This document shows, piece by piece, positions 52,880 through 62,960 of a DNA stretch of 64,000 bases. Origin of the DNA: Rapana venosa (taxonomy: Eukaryota; Mollusca; Gastropoda; Neogastropoda; Muricidae); the NCBI GenBank assembly GCA_028751875.1, contig CM054154.1, positions 52,369,476 to 52,433,475 on the forward strand, in the 5' to 3' direction. Position numbers and translations under genes: made by a program. Under the pieces are notes generated by a model. That model made no database searches. It was not told the origin of the DNA and was given only the letters and a program-made list of their open reading frames with translations. Numbering within the stretch: position 1 is the stretch's first letter; every line of letters begins with the position of its first letter.

Positions 52880-53880
52880 TCAAGTATCAATCCTAAAGAC
52901 TGGCAAAAATCCACACCTCTTTTAACACCTTGTCCAAAATGGGAACTTCAGAGAGCAGATTTTGATATCTACCATCTCTCTTTAAGAAAAGAAGAAAATG
53001 GGCTTATTCTTGGCTCTTATATAAAAGTGCACCTAGACGATACATATCCTTCTCATCTTAAGATATACACTGACGGATCCCTTCTTAAAAACAAGGAAGC
53101 AGGGGCAGCATTCATCATTCCAGCTTTAAAGGTTGAAAAGTCCTATCATATCGGCAAAAATCATTCCATCTTTACTGCTGAACTTACTGCTATTTTATGG
53201 CTTTGTACTTTCTGCTTGATTTCCCCAATACTGTTTTGCAGATTTTGTTCTGTGTTGATTCTAAATCTGCATTACAGTCTCTCAGTAACTCGTCATCGAC
53301 CGTTAGGCAGAATCTTATTACTGAAAATAATTTGTTGGTACATTTTCTAATTCTGAGGGGTTCGAATGTTACTTTCTGCTGGGTTCCATCTCATTGTGGT
53401 ATTAATTTTAATGAAAAGGTTGACAAAGCTGCCAAAAAGGCAGCAAAACATGATAGCTATTCAACTGTTTTAGATATTCCCCTTTCTCTTCATGAAGGTT
53501 ATGCTTTGCTTCAAAATGGTTGCTGTAAACATGTGAAAAAGAAACAGGAAGAGGCTGGTTATCCCCAGTATACTTGTTCTGTTCTGGATATTGAGAACAT
53601 TCTTTGCACTCAGCACGGCTTTCAAAAATCCTGTACTAGAACAATTGTTTCTCTAATCTACTGATTGAAATTAAATGCCTTTCGACCAAACTTTGCCAAA
53701 AATATACAATGTATATGCGTGAAAAATTTTCCAATGTTCATGTTCTGTATCAATGTCAAGGTTTAAAAACGTTTTTACCATCATTTCAAGATAAGTCTCT
53801 GCAGGAAGTTTTAACCAATCCAGAGTTATCATGTGAGATAGCCTTGTCTCTGTTGCAATCCCCAGTATTCACTTTTTTGT
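52880..53880 (+). pseudogene. I-like LINE RNase H and C-terminal motif, copy 6
   Basis: Frame one (53027-53200) reads KIYTDGSLLKNKEAGAAFII and IFTAELTAIL (first two acidic motifs). After a one-base shift the frame at 53197-53664 has LFCVDSKSALQSLS (third Asp), VTFCWVPSHCGINFNEKVDK (His and fourth Asp) and LSLHEGYALLQN. A CTRTIVSLIY-stop and a further shift precede CICVKNFPMFM...(H)...C-like remains near 53720-53760. All active-site residues survive across the frameshift. Confidence 0.8.
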
Positions 53881-54118
53881 AAAGTATGGTTGTCGGAATC
53901 TACATTTTGCTTGTTTCACAGCTGCCGTTACAAGTAGTTCACAATTGTTTGTTTTGCAACTTTAGAGTATTTTTTCAATTGTTCTGGGTTTATGTTAATT
54001 TTTGTATTTCTTTGCCATGTTTTTTTGCAACATACTATTTATATAGTTTGGAATAGTCTTTTAATGAGCATTCATACCAACACCTATCTCTTCTACTTAA
54101 AGCCCTTATCTCATTCTG

Positions 54119-54120
<2 letters not shown>

Positions 54121-54157
<37 letters not shown>
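54121..54157. repeat. Poly-C tract
   Basis: About 35 consecutive C in the 3' UTR of I-like copy 6. Confidence 0.96.
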
Positions 54158-54159
<2 letters not shown>

Positions 54160-54274
54160 TCCATCGTCTAAATCACTTTAAGGAACAGACGTAAAATGAA
54201 GACACACACACACCCACACATTCTCTCCCTCAATGACTATAGGTTTGGATTTTTATTTTCTTTTCTTTTTGTTT

Positions 54275-54420
54275 TTTATGTGTGAGTGTATGGTATTGAG
54301 TTTATTTCATTATCGTGACATATAATTTGAACGGTCTAATCAAAATGAGTGTTGATGGTGCTTGGTACTGTTTTGAAAATTATTTAATATTAATCTCTTT
54401 AAATACACATTTTCCCCTCT
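54275..54420 (+). repeat. Dispersed repeat R, copy 2
   Basis: TGTGAGTGTATGGTATTGAG ... TCTAATCAAAATGAGTGTTG ... TTGAAAATTATTTAATATTA parallels 45720-45860. Confidence 0.65.
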
Positions 54421-54523
54421 CCTCTCTCTCTCTCTCTCTCTCCTCTCCTCCTCTCTCTCCTCTCTCCCTCCTCTCTCCTCTCCTCTCTCTCTCCTTTCTC
54501 TCTCTCTCCCCTCTCTCTCCTTT
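54418..54523. repeat. (CT)n-rich microsatellite
   Basis: Imperfect CT array with frequent TCC interruptions, directly following repeat R copy 2. Confidence 0.95.
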
Positions 54524-54721
54524 TATTGTTTTGCTTATAGCTATAGTTTTTTGTGAATCCTGATGAAGGACATATTCATACTTTATATTTTCAATATTTT
54601 ATTGGGCTAGTCGCTGGACTTGAATTTTAATGAATGCCCTATTTCAGTATCTTATTGTTTCGTGTAACAACTAGTGTACCATTTTAAAAATGTTTTAAAA
54701 AACTTTAAATGGGTTTTTTTG

Positions 54722-55221
54722 NNNNNNNNNNNNNNNNNNNNNNNNNNNNNNNNNNNNNNNNNNNNNNNNNNNNNNNNNNNNNNNNNNNNNNNNNNNNNNN
54801 NNNNNNNNNNNNNNNNNNNNNNNNNNNNNNNNNNNNNNNNNNNNNNNNNNNNNNNNNNNNNNNNNNNNNNNNNNNNNNNNNNNNNNNNNNNNNNNNNNNN
54901 NNNNNNNNNNNNNNNNNNNNNNNNNNNNNNNNNNNNNNNNNNNNNNNNNNNNNNNNNNNNNNNNNNNNNNNNNNNNNNNNNNNNNNNNNNNNNNNNNNNN
55001 NNNNNNNNNNNNNNNNNNNNNNNNNNNNNNNNNNNNNNNNNNNNNNNNNNNNNNNNNNNNNNNNNNNNNNNNNNNNNNNNNNNNNNNNNNNNNNNNNNNN
55101 NNNNNNNNNNNNNNNNNNNNNNNNNNNNNNNNNNNNNNNNNNNNNNNNNNNNNNNNNNNNNNNNNNNNNNNNNNNNNNNNNNNNNNNNNNNNNNNNNNNN
55201 NNNNNNNNNNNNNNNNNNNNN
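54722..55221. other. Assembly gap (500 N)
   Basis: Exactly 500 N, a conventional placeholder, so the true distance is unknown. Open frames across it are meaningless. Confidence 1.
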
Positions 55222-55695
55222 GTGATAAGGGAAAAAAGTGTTAAGGCATTGGAAAAAAGGAGCGGGTATGGGATAAAGGACGCAGATTTTATAGTCTTTT
55301 CCTTTCAAATTTGTCGTGATTTTTTTTTCATTTGTGGGTGGAAGGAAAAGAAGGAGTGCCAGTAAATTGGGGGGATCAGAGGCCAGGCTAATTGATCTGA
55401 CCAGTCTGGATCATAGTTTCGAACTTTGTCTGAAAAAAAGGGCGAAAAGATGGATGGAAGTTCAACAGGTTTGGGGTTGGGAAAGGGGAGTTTTTTTTGC
55501 AGATCCAAGGAGATTTGAAGTGGGGGAAAAAAAAATTTTTATGGTTTACACAGAAAACTTGGGAAGATAGAAATCTGCTTTGCTGAATGGATTAAGATTT
55601 TTCTTTTTTTTATTTGTTTTGGGAAAAAGCTGTTTGTTGATTGGGGTTTTTGACTTCCGTGCTGCCTTCAGTTGCCGGCGTTTGCGCTTTCTAAA
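55222..55695 (-). mobile_element. L2-like LINE, copy F, segment near RT start (error-rich)
   Basis: Aligns with 36780-37530 of copy C without the SINE: TTGTCGTGATT, TTTGTGGGTGGAAGG, GAGTGCCAGTAAATTGG, TTGCTGAATGGATTAAGA and TTGCCGGCGTTTGCGCTTTC. It is cut on the left by the assembly gap and stops at about 55695 exactly where segment 60055 would continue. Confidence 0.75.
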
Positions 55696-55799
55696 AGTTT
55701 TTTTGAACTTCAAACCCCCTTTTCCCCTGCCCCCACCCCCCTTTTTTTTTTTTTTTTTTCTAGAAAAAACTTTAAAATTTGGTTAGACTTCATTATTTG

Positions 55800-56280
55800 C
55801 TTGGGTTAGGTTTTTTTTGACAACCTCTAATTTTACAGTGTTGTGTTAAAAAAAACAACTTCTCACCCTGTTTGGGAACCCAGGGTTGCGGGCTGGAGAC
55901 CACTTTCTTGAGGCCTGGACTGTCACACCTCCCTTAGCTTAAGTGTCCACATGTCTCTGTGAGCTAGAAGACTTGGAAACTCCTTCCCATGGTTCGCAAG
56001 TGTTTCTCAATGTAGGCCATCGCCTATTAAGCTGGGGGCTCAGCTACATTGGAGTCCTCTCTATTCATGGCCTGATCCTTGTTGTGGCCTAGAATGTCCA
56101 TGGAACAGTCTTTTAATAAGCACTTCAGAGCTTGTTTTGGGGGGCCTTTTCTTGTTGAAAAGCATCCCCCTTCCCCCTCCTATACCCCCCCCCCCCATCT
56201 CCTCTATGCATCAGAACTCATGTAAAGACAAAATTGGTTGATTTAAATTTGTTTGTCGCTGATTTGATGTGTGGTTGGGA
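55800..56280 (+). repeat. ~480-bp direct repeat, unit 1
   Basis: Shares with unit 2 the landmarks ACTGTCACACCTCC, AGCTTAAGTGTCCACATGTC, GTCCATGGAACAGTC, AATAAGCACTT, ATCTCCTCTAT and TTTAAATTTGTTTGTC in the same order and spacing. Confidence 0.82.
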
Positions 56281-58329
56281 TTTTTCATCCTTTTCCCAAA
56301 ATGATCATTGGTCTGGTCCGAAACGAACCAAACAAAAAGGGTTTACATGGCTTTTTTAAATCTTTCTCTTGCTGGCTTCTGAGGAAAACTTTTTTCCCTT
56401 GAGTTGGGTTTGGTGCAAAAAACCTGACAGATTGACCTAGAAGGAAAACAGCAACTGTTTTCTTCTGTTTGACTGTTGTTTGTTGGGTAATAAACATAAA
56501 AAGTGTTCCCATAACACCCCGCATGGCCTCACATCTTTTCCTTTTTGAGTGTGGAGTGCCATGTCCTAACACCCTCTCCCCAACCTTTTTCACCTTCCTT
56601 AAAATGGCGTCGTCGACAGAAGCGGGTTATTTTTAGTTCCCTTTAAACACACACAGCCGCAGACTATAATGGCGTACAAGTCCAAGAGATGAATGAGAGG
56701 GGTTTTCCCCGCCTAACATCTTCACCATCTGAAGGGAGTGGCTCAAAGGGGAGGTAATGCGCATACGTTTGAAGATACCAACACCCCAGAGAAGATCATC
56801 AACACCCCTCAGCTGTTTTTGGGTGACAGACGACGGATCACCATCTCCTGTCGCCTTCTAAAACGGGACCAGCTGCCAGAAGAGTCGTCCTGGACTACTC
56901 CACGTGTTAAGGGGCCTGGAAAGGCCATCCACATGAAGGGGCCTCGCCCTCGCTGTTTTCCTGTTGGGGGACAGGTCATCGGGGGATTTTTCAACCCAGA
57001 GTTGAAAAAGGGCACGCCATAGGGTAGGGGGGAACCCCCTAGCCCCTTTTTTCCCAGGCCAAATAAAAACGTTCATGTGGTTGATTAGGAAGAAGAACAA
57101 GAAGAGAATGTGACGGGGAAAAGTGAACTGAAAATGACTCAAAGGGGCGATTTATGCTAGAGGATAAGTTAAATCCCTGCATGAGTCGGGGCTGTAGTTC
57201 AGCTTTAGTAATAAAAGCTTCTTCTGGGGGGGGAAAAAGGGAAAGAAAGGGAAAGCGCAAAAAAAAATTTGTAAAATAAAAAGTCCCAGTTCTGAGAATT
57301 CAAACCCCCGGTACTGTTTGAAGGTTTTGACCAGACAGATAAAATAACAATAGGTGTCTTGGAAAAGAAAATAAGAACCCTGCTAGCTTCGCCTAGCATG
57401 GGGGATGAGTCACGGAGGGTGAAGGGATGCTGTTTTCCTTTCCCACCCCCGGGTATATCGGTTCTTCCTCACAAAAATGGTAGTGGACGAGCGAAAATTT
57501 GTCCGAACTTGACTGAAAGATTTTTGAGATCTTTGAAGAATTGGCTGGGCCCATTTGGAAAGGTAGCATGTCTCACCAAAAAAAAACCAAAACTTCCAAG
57601 CCTAAAAGGGGTTTTCCCAAAGGTTCCTGACAGAGAAAGGGGTTCGGGAAAGAGTCATTGCCATTTAAGACAATCTAGTTGAAAAGGAATATCACATTCC
57701 GTAAGGGTTGCACTTGTGCTTAAATGCATGAAGCGTGATTCTGTCTTAGTTTTTTTCGTTGCATAATTAAAAGAAAGTTTGTTTTTTTCTTTCAGGGGGC
57801 ATCAAATCATATTCTTTTGCGGTTACTTTGTGTTTCAAAAAGGGTTTATTTTGCGGGAAATTTTCATTTTAGGGCCCGGTTTTTTTGATTAGTTGGGGGG
57901 GTATAAAAATTGATTTTGTTTTGCTAAAGGAGAAATTTGGGGGGTTGGGAAAATTTTAAATAGGAAGTTGGGAAAAAGAGTTTTGCGGGTAAAAATAGGG
58001 TTCCGTTGTGAAGCTAAAGTCAAAGTGTTGGCTTTGAAGCAGGGCCCAACATATAGCCAGTTGGATACACAGTTTTTTTATAACTTTGTTTCTTGGAGTT
58101 TCGGTTATTTTTCATCAGTGTTCATATTGCATCGCAGAAGAAAAAAATTCTCATTACGGGTTTGGGGGTTTTTGATCTATTTTTAGCATGCAATAGGGGC
58201 ATTTCATTTTAAAACTTGGGGGGTGGTTATAGTGTCACTTTTGACATAACATTGAAATTTAAAAAACCCCCCTTTTTTTCCCCGGCCCCCCCCCCCCCCC
58301 CCTTTTTAAAAGAATTTCAACCTGGTTAA

Positions 58330-58820
58330 CTTCCCTTATTTTTTAGGTTTGGTTTCTTTACAACCCCAAGTTTCGTGTTGTGTTTTTAAACAAACAACTT
58401 TTCGTCTGTTTGGATACCCATGGTTCGGGCGGGGGACCTACATTTCATTTAGGCCGTGACTGTCACACCTCCTCTTAGCTTAAGTGTCCACATGTCTCTG
58501 ACTAGAAAAACTGGAAACTCCTTGCCAGGTTTTAGCTAAGGGTTTTCAAAGTAGGCCTATCGTCCCCATTAAGCGGGGCTCCTACATTGGGGTCCCTCTA
58601 TTCAGGGCCCAGGTCCTTGTTGTAGCCTAAGTGTCCATGGAACAGTCTGTAATAAGCACTTAAAGCTTGCTTGTGGGGGCCCCTTTTTTTTGAATACATC
58701 CCCCCTTTTCCCCCCCTCTAAACCCCCCCCCCCCAATCTCCTCTATTTCATCAGCAGATTCGTCATGTAAAGCACATTGGTTTATTTTAAATTTGTTTGT
58801 CACTGATTTGATTGTGGGTT
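58330..58820 (+). repeat. ~480-bp direct repeat, unit 2
   Basis: Second unit, about 2.54 kb downstream of the first, same orientation. Differences are mostly in base runs. Confidence 0.82.
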
Positions 58821-60054
58821 GGTTTTTTAAAAAAAAGTTTTTAAATTATTTTTTTTTATTTTATTAAAAAATAAAGGGGGTAATGGCATTTTAAAGTTTT
58901 CCTTTTTTGGGTCCCGACAACTTTCTCTGATTTGGCCCCTTTTGCGTAAAACTTCAAAATGCTTGGGAAAACCAACTTGGGTTTTTTCTTTTGCTTGGCT
59001 GTAAGTGAAATTTCTCTTTTGGGATAAATTGTTTCTTAAAGAATTATCAAGGAAAAAGCTGATTTTATAATAAATCTTTTCTGTGTGTATTAACTGAATG
59101 AATAATTAGATTGCTTTTTGATCTGGTCCAGTAAAGTGGTGTAGGGTTTCTTTACCATTAAAAGTTGACTAAAATCAGAGACTTTATTATTTTTATTGTG
59201 GATCTTGGGTTTTATCCCAATTGGATGTTTATGTGAGAAAGGGGAATTTTATGATAAGTAATTATTTTTATTATTGGGGTTTTGTTGAGATGAAGTTTTT
59301 TTAATTTCATGGATCAAAATAATGGGATTTGGTAACAGAGCATTGGGAAACTGCTATGGCAAGTTAATTTAATAAGAGTTTACTGCTAAAAGGAAAAGAG
59401 CTGAAGACTTGAAGGTTAACCTGAAGAAGTAAAGGGCTAGGCCTCAATAGGGCCCCCGTGGTAATTGCCTCTCTTCTTTTTTAGGCATCTGACATGTAGG
59501 TGTGCTTGGGGGAGGTTAGTCATTTTGTCAAAAGTGGTTAATTTGTATTGGTTTTGGACACTAATTGGCTGCTTCCCCCTCTCTCTCTCTTTCCCCCTTC
59601 TTCCTCCCTTCTTTTCTCCCCCTCTCTCTCTCGCTCCCCTCTCTCGTGCACAATATCCATGGGGTATATAGGGCCAAAGTTTTGAAAGATCTTAGTAGAG
59701 ACAATTCTGTGGACATTATTAGGGAAATGTCAGTTGAGAGTATTGAAGAAAAGGATTTTTTCCCAGTTTTTTTTATAGCATTTTTAACGTATAATCTCTT
59801 TTGGTTCCCTAGGATTAACTTGGGGTTTTGGTATGATGATGAAAGGAATTTGGGTTTTTAATTCGGGGAACAACAAAGTTGCTATTTTCGTTGTGTGCCT
59901 TTTATGACCTGGTTAAATAGGGGAAAAGTATACCTAATTTTTTTTGTGTTTCAGGTGTTTTTTTTTTATCTTAGGGAAAAAAAAATCTGCAACTTCTGAC
60001 CCTGCCTTGCACAGAGTGATTTATTGTGCTGAGAGAACTATCATTATTGCAACC

Positions 60055-60379
60055 TTGCAACAAATATATCGTGAGAGTACCATGGCGCACAGGGTCTGTC
60101 AGGCAGGAGATGGTCAGTAGGAGGTGCATGCTCGTCAAGCAGTTGGCGGAGAATAGTTTTATAGTAATCAGAGAGGTCAGTGTGGTCAGAGGTTTGTGAA
60201 AAACGTTCGGAAGCTTGTGAAGAGTAGGTAGGAATGTCTAAGTCCTTAAGATTGCAACGAGTAACATATTTTTTTCTTTCTGAGGTATTTAGTGATGTTG
60301 AGATGGAAAAGAATGGCGGAATGATCAGAATGCAGTTCGTCGGTGACAGAAACAGGTGTGACAAGATTAAATGAAGCAT
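60055..60379 (-). pseudogene. L2-like endonuclease C-terminus and linker, copy F
   Basis: Open for about 110 residues with RKKYVTRCNLKDLDIPTYSS, LSDYYKTILRQLLDEHAPPT and RPCAPWYSHDIFVAR, the region joining endonuclease to RT in L2/CR1 LINEs. It breaks at 60055; the following KRKRR-type basic stretch is found at about 55640-55690. Confidence 0.8.
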
Positions 60380-61130
60380 TAGTGATCAGCCAGTCTAAAA
60401 TATGACCAGATCTGTGGGTTGCTTCTTTTACCAGTTGAGAGAGAGGATGGTTGGACAGAGAGAGACTCAGAGAGAAAGACGTTTGACATCTGGAGAAGAC
60501 TTGTTGTCGAAAAGGAAGTTGAAGTCACCAAAAATTATAAGTTTAGTGGGAGAGAGGCTGTAGTGGTCGAGGAGTGACTGGAATTCTTGGTGAAAAAGAG
60601 AAGATGTCAGGTTGTTTTTATGGCTGGGAGGTGGACGATAAAGGCAGCAGAAAATAATAAGTGGCCAGGTAGGTTGAGATTGATTTCGTAAACTTCAAAA
60701 GATTCATGTGAGAATTGAAAGGGTTTTGACCCGAAAGAAGAGATGGTCCAATATGCTTTGAGAAAAATGACAAGGGCCCACCTCCTCGAGAGAGTCGGGG
60801 GAAAGAAATAGTTTTATATCCAGGTGGAGTCAGCTGTTTTATTTTTGGCTCATGGCCATATGGTTTAAGCCAAGTTTCGGTGAGGAAGGTTAAGTCAATG
60901 TTTTTTTCAGAGATGAAATCAGAAATGTAATCGACTTTTCCATTTGGACAGACAGACTGCACATTGAACAAACAAACTTGAAGGAGATCTGAAGGAGGTG
61001 GAGAGGTTGAAGATGAAAGTGGTGAGTTTGGACAAGAATCAGAGGAAGAGGATGAAGGCGATGGTGGAGATGTGGCTAGCGGAAGAACAGACAAGAGTTT
61101 GGATGGTGAATTGGGAGTAGAAGATGGCAA
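60380..61130 (-). pseudogene. L2-like endonuclease, copy F
   Basis: The 170-residue open stretch 60618-61130 has a Ser/Pro-rich leader, then LQVCLFNVQSVCPNGKVDYI (N-terminal beta strand with the N-x-x-S opening) and IDLTFLTETWLKPYG (catalytic Glu), then GGGPLSFFSK. After frame breaks, sequence at 60480-60600 corresponds to the GDFN region (FGDFNFLFDNKS-like on the minus strand near 60490-60530). The N-terminal half is well preserved. Confidence 0.82.
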
Positions 61131-61867
61131 AGAACTGTGTTAATCAGGGGATGTAGTGTTTGAAACACATCATAATATACATCATCATCATCAGAACAAT
61201 AAACATTGTCAGAGTCACAAACAACCGAACAATCAAAAGCTGAAGGGGCGGGTGGACTGCAGCATGGGGAAGAAGCGTTGTCAGGGATAACAGAAGTGAC
61301 GTCAGAGGTGAGGGGGGAGACACAGGAGAGGGAAGCCCACCACTGGGATGACGTCGGCCTGCCGTGTTCCCGTCTGGTTTTGGGGCAATGAATGCCTTAA
61401 GTTTGTGATATGCTGCTTAATCTCAGGAGCAAGCATGTACTGTTTTTAACAAATCTCAGGAGCGAGCATAGCTCTAATGTCTGCGGCTCTCACTGTCATG
61501 GTAGCAGAACAACACACACTAGTCTTGATTGATGGGGGTGGTGTCAGTTCGTGAATCACGTGCAATTTGTTGAAGGGCAGCAGGGTCAGATTAAAATGGG
61601 TCACGAAGACCAGCACAGTCAGGTAAACACAATTCATAAGTCGAATCGAAATTTTGAACAATTCAAACAAAGATGTAAAATTATACATCGAAATATCTCA
61701 AAAAGTAGATAAAAACAAAACAAAAAATGTTCTAACCAAATAACTCAGGGTGAAAACACCAACAAGAAGATGTAAAAATTTCTGGAAAGGAAGCAGAAAA
61801 ACACACACATCCAGCATTCAAACACAGAGCCACACACAAGTGCTGCCAACGGGCGCAAAGGTAGATG

Positions 61868-61870
<3 letters not shown>
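61131..61870 (-). promoter_or_regulatory. L2 5' UTR / probable internal promoter region
   Basis: Non-coding sequence at the 5' end, shared with copy C (38600-39195). Both copies stop at the same place, so this is likely the true 5' terminus. Promoter function is inferred from LINE biology only. Confidence 0.5.
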
Positions 61871-61912
<42 letters not shown>

Positions 61913-61945
61913 CACACACACACACCCCACACACACACAATATAT
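61868..61945. repeat. (CA)n microsatellite
   Basis: About 75 bases of CA with two interruptions, directly against the 5' end of L2 copy F. Confidence 0.96.
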
Positions 61946-62048
61946 AATATATATATATAATAGATATACATATATATATATATATATATATAATATATAT
62001 ATATATATAATATATAAAATATATATATATATAATATATATATAATAA
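61946..62048. repeat. (AT)n microsatellite
   Basis: Interrupted TATA arrays directly following the (CA)n tract. Confidence 0.96.
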
Positions 62049-62960
62049 ATAACCAACAGCTTATTACAGAAATGAATAAAATTAAAGCAGAATTAGAACT
62101 AAATGCTCTTGTCAAAGTCCAGGATGCACAAACAAGATCTGATTATAAATACATACAAGAAGGGGAAAATAATACAGCATATTTCTTACTTAGAGTAAAA
62201 AAACGCTACAGCCAAACATGTAACTCAACTCAAAACTAGGATGGCAACTCTGGAAAGACCAGTCAAGTTTTTATGCATGAACAAGTTAAATTTTATCACG
62301 GTTAATGAGAAGGACCTAGAAGAAAGTCACAGAGAAACTACTCACATTGCGATTTCTTAGGCCCAGCTTACAATACACCAACCCTAGATGACCATGAAAT
62401 ACAAAGCCTTGAACAACAGATAAGTGAAGCAGATATTGGAGAAGCACTAAAACAAATGAAAATTGGTTCAGCCCCAGGGAGTGATGGCCTCACCACAGAA
62501 TTTTATAAATTTTTTGGCCACAGATCAAAACAATGCTTCACAGCTCATACCTCCACTTCTTTCAGGAGAGACGTACAACACAAACACAGCGGAAAGGAAT
62601 TATTACTCTACTACATAAAGGGGAAAATTTGCCAAGAGATAACTTTCTAACTGGCATCCAATCACTCTCCTAAATACAGACTACAAAATCCTAGCAAATA
62701 CAATAGCAATAAAACTTAGCACAGTAATAAATAAATTAGTTGTAGAAGAACAGTGGGGTTTTATTAAAGGCAGGAATATAGCTACTACACTTAGATCGAC
62801 TGATGATGTTACACACTATTTGAACAAAACAAACCTACCAGAGAGAGAGAACTTTGAAGCGATTTAATAGTACTTCGACCTTAGTCTACAATATAACCAG
62901 CTGGGGAAAATGGGTATAGTACTACAGGAACATGTTGCTAAATTTCAAACATAAAACAAT
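62049..62960 (+). mobile_element. L1/Tx1-like LINE fragment, copy 2 (pre-RT and RT fingers)
   Basis: Plus-strand readings in changing frames: DYKYIQEGENNTAYFLLRVK (about 62140-62200), QISEADIGEALKQMKIGSAP, GSDGLTTEFYKFF (62420-62520), NWHPITLLNTDYKILANTIA (about 62650-62710) and WGFIKGRNIATTLRSTDDV (about 62755-62810). These match the 41.9-42.55 kb copy (GSAPGMDGITIEFLKFFW; VGYIKGRNIATI). Both ends are missing and stops are frequent. Confidence 0.8.

Larger units (their letters stand above)
52835..54205 (+). mobile_element. I-like LINE, copy 6 (RNase H to 3' end), directly after copy 5
   Basis: Begins about 20 bases beyond the CA-rich end of copy 5 in the same orientation, with coding just upstream of RNase H (CPKWELQRADFDI). 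It ends with CTAAATCACTTTAAGGAACA and GACGTAAAATGAAGACACACAC at 54168-54209. Confidence 0.82.
55696..60054. other. 4.36-kb unidentified insert in L2 copy F
   Basis: The L2 sequence breaks at TTTGCGCTTTC and resumes at ATATATCGTGAGAGTACC. In between lie a ~480-bp direct repeat pair, a higher-GC interval at 56730-57030 with an open frame of 94 residues lacking a recognised motif, and much run-rich, error-prone sequence. No pol, transposase or terminal inverted repeats were recognised. Confidence 0.5.
60055..61870 (-). mobile_element. L2-like LINE, copy F, 5' half
   Basis: On the minus strand: 5' end at about 61870 (GTTCATCTACCTTTGCGCCC), 5' UTR, ORF2 endonuclease, then linker to 60055, parallel to 37540-39195 of copy C. 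Sequence quality is good here. Confidence 0.83.

Noticed and set aside
54674..55365. Long open frames of about 180-220 residues
   Set aside because: They run through the 500-N assembly gap.
56738..57022. 94-residue plus-strand gene within the unknown insert
   Set aside because: Composition is coding-like but no motif is recognised and the region is error-prone; recorded only as part of the insert.
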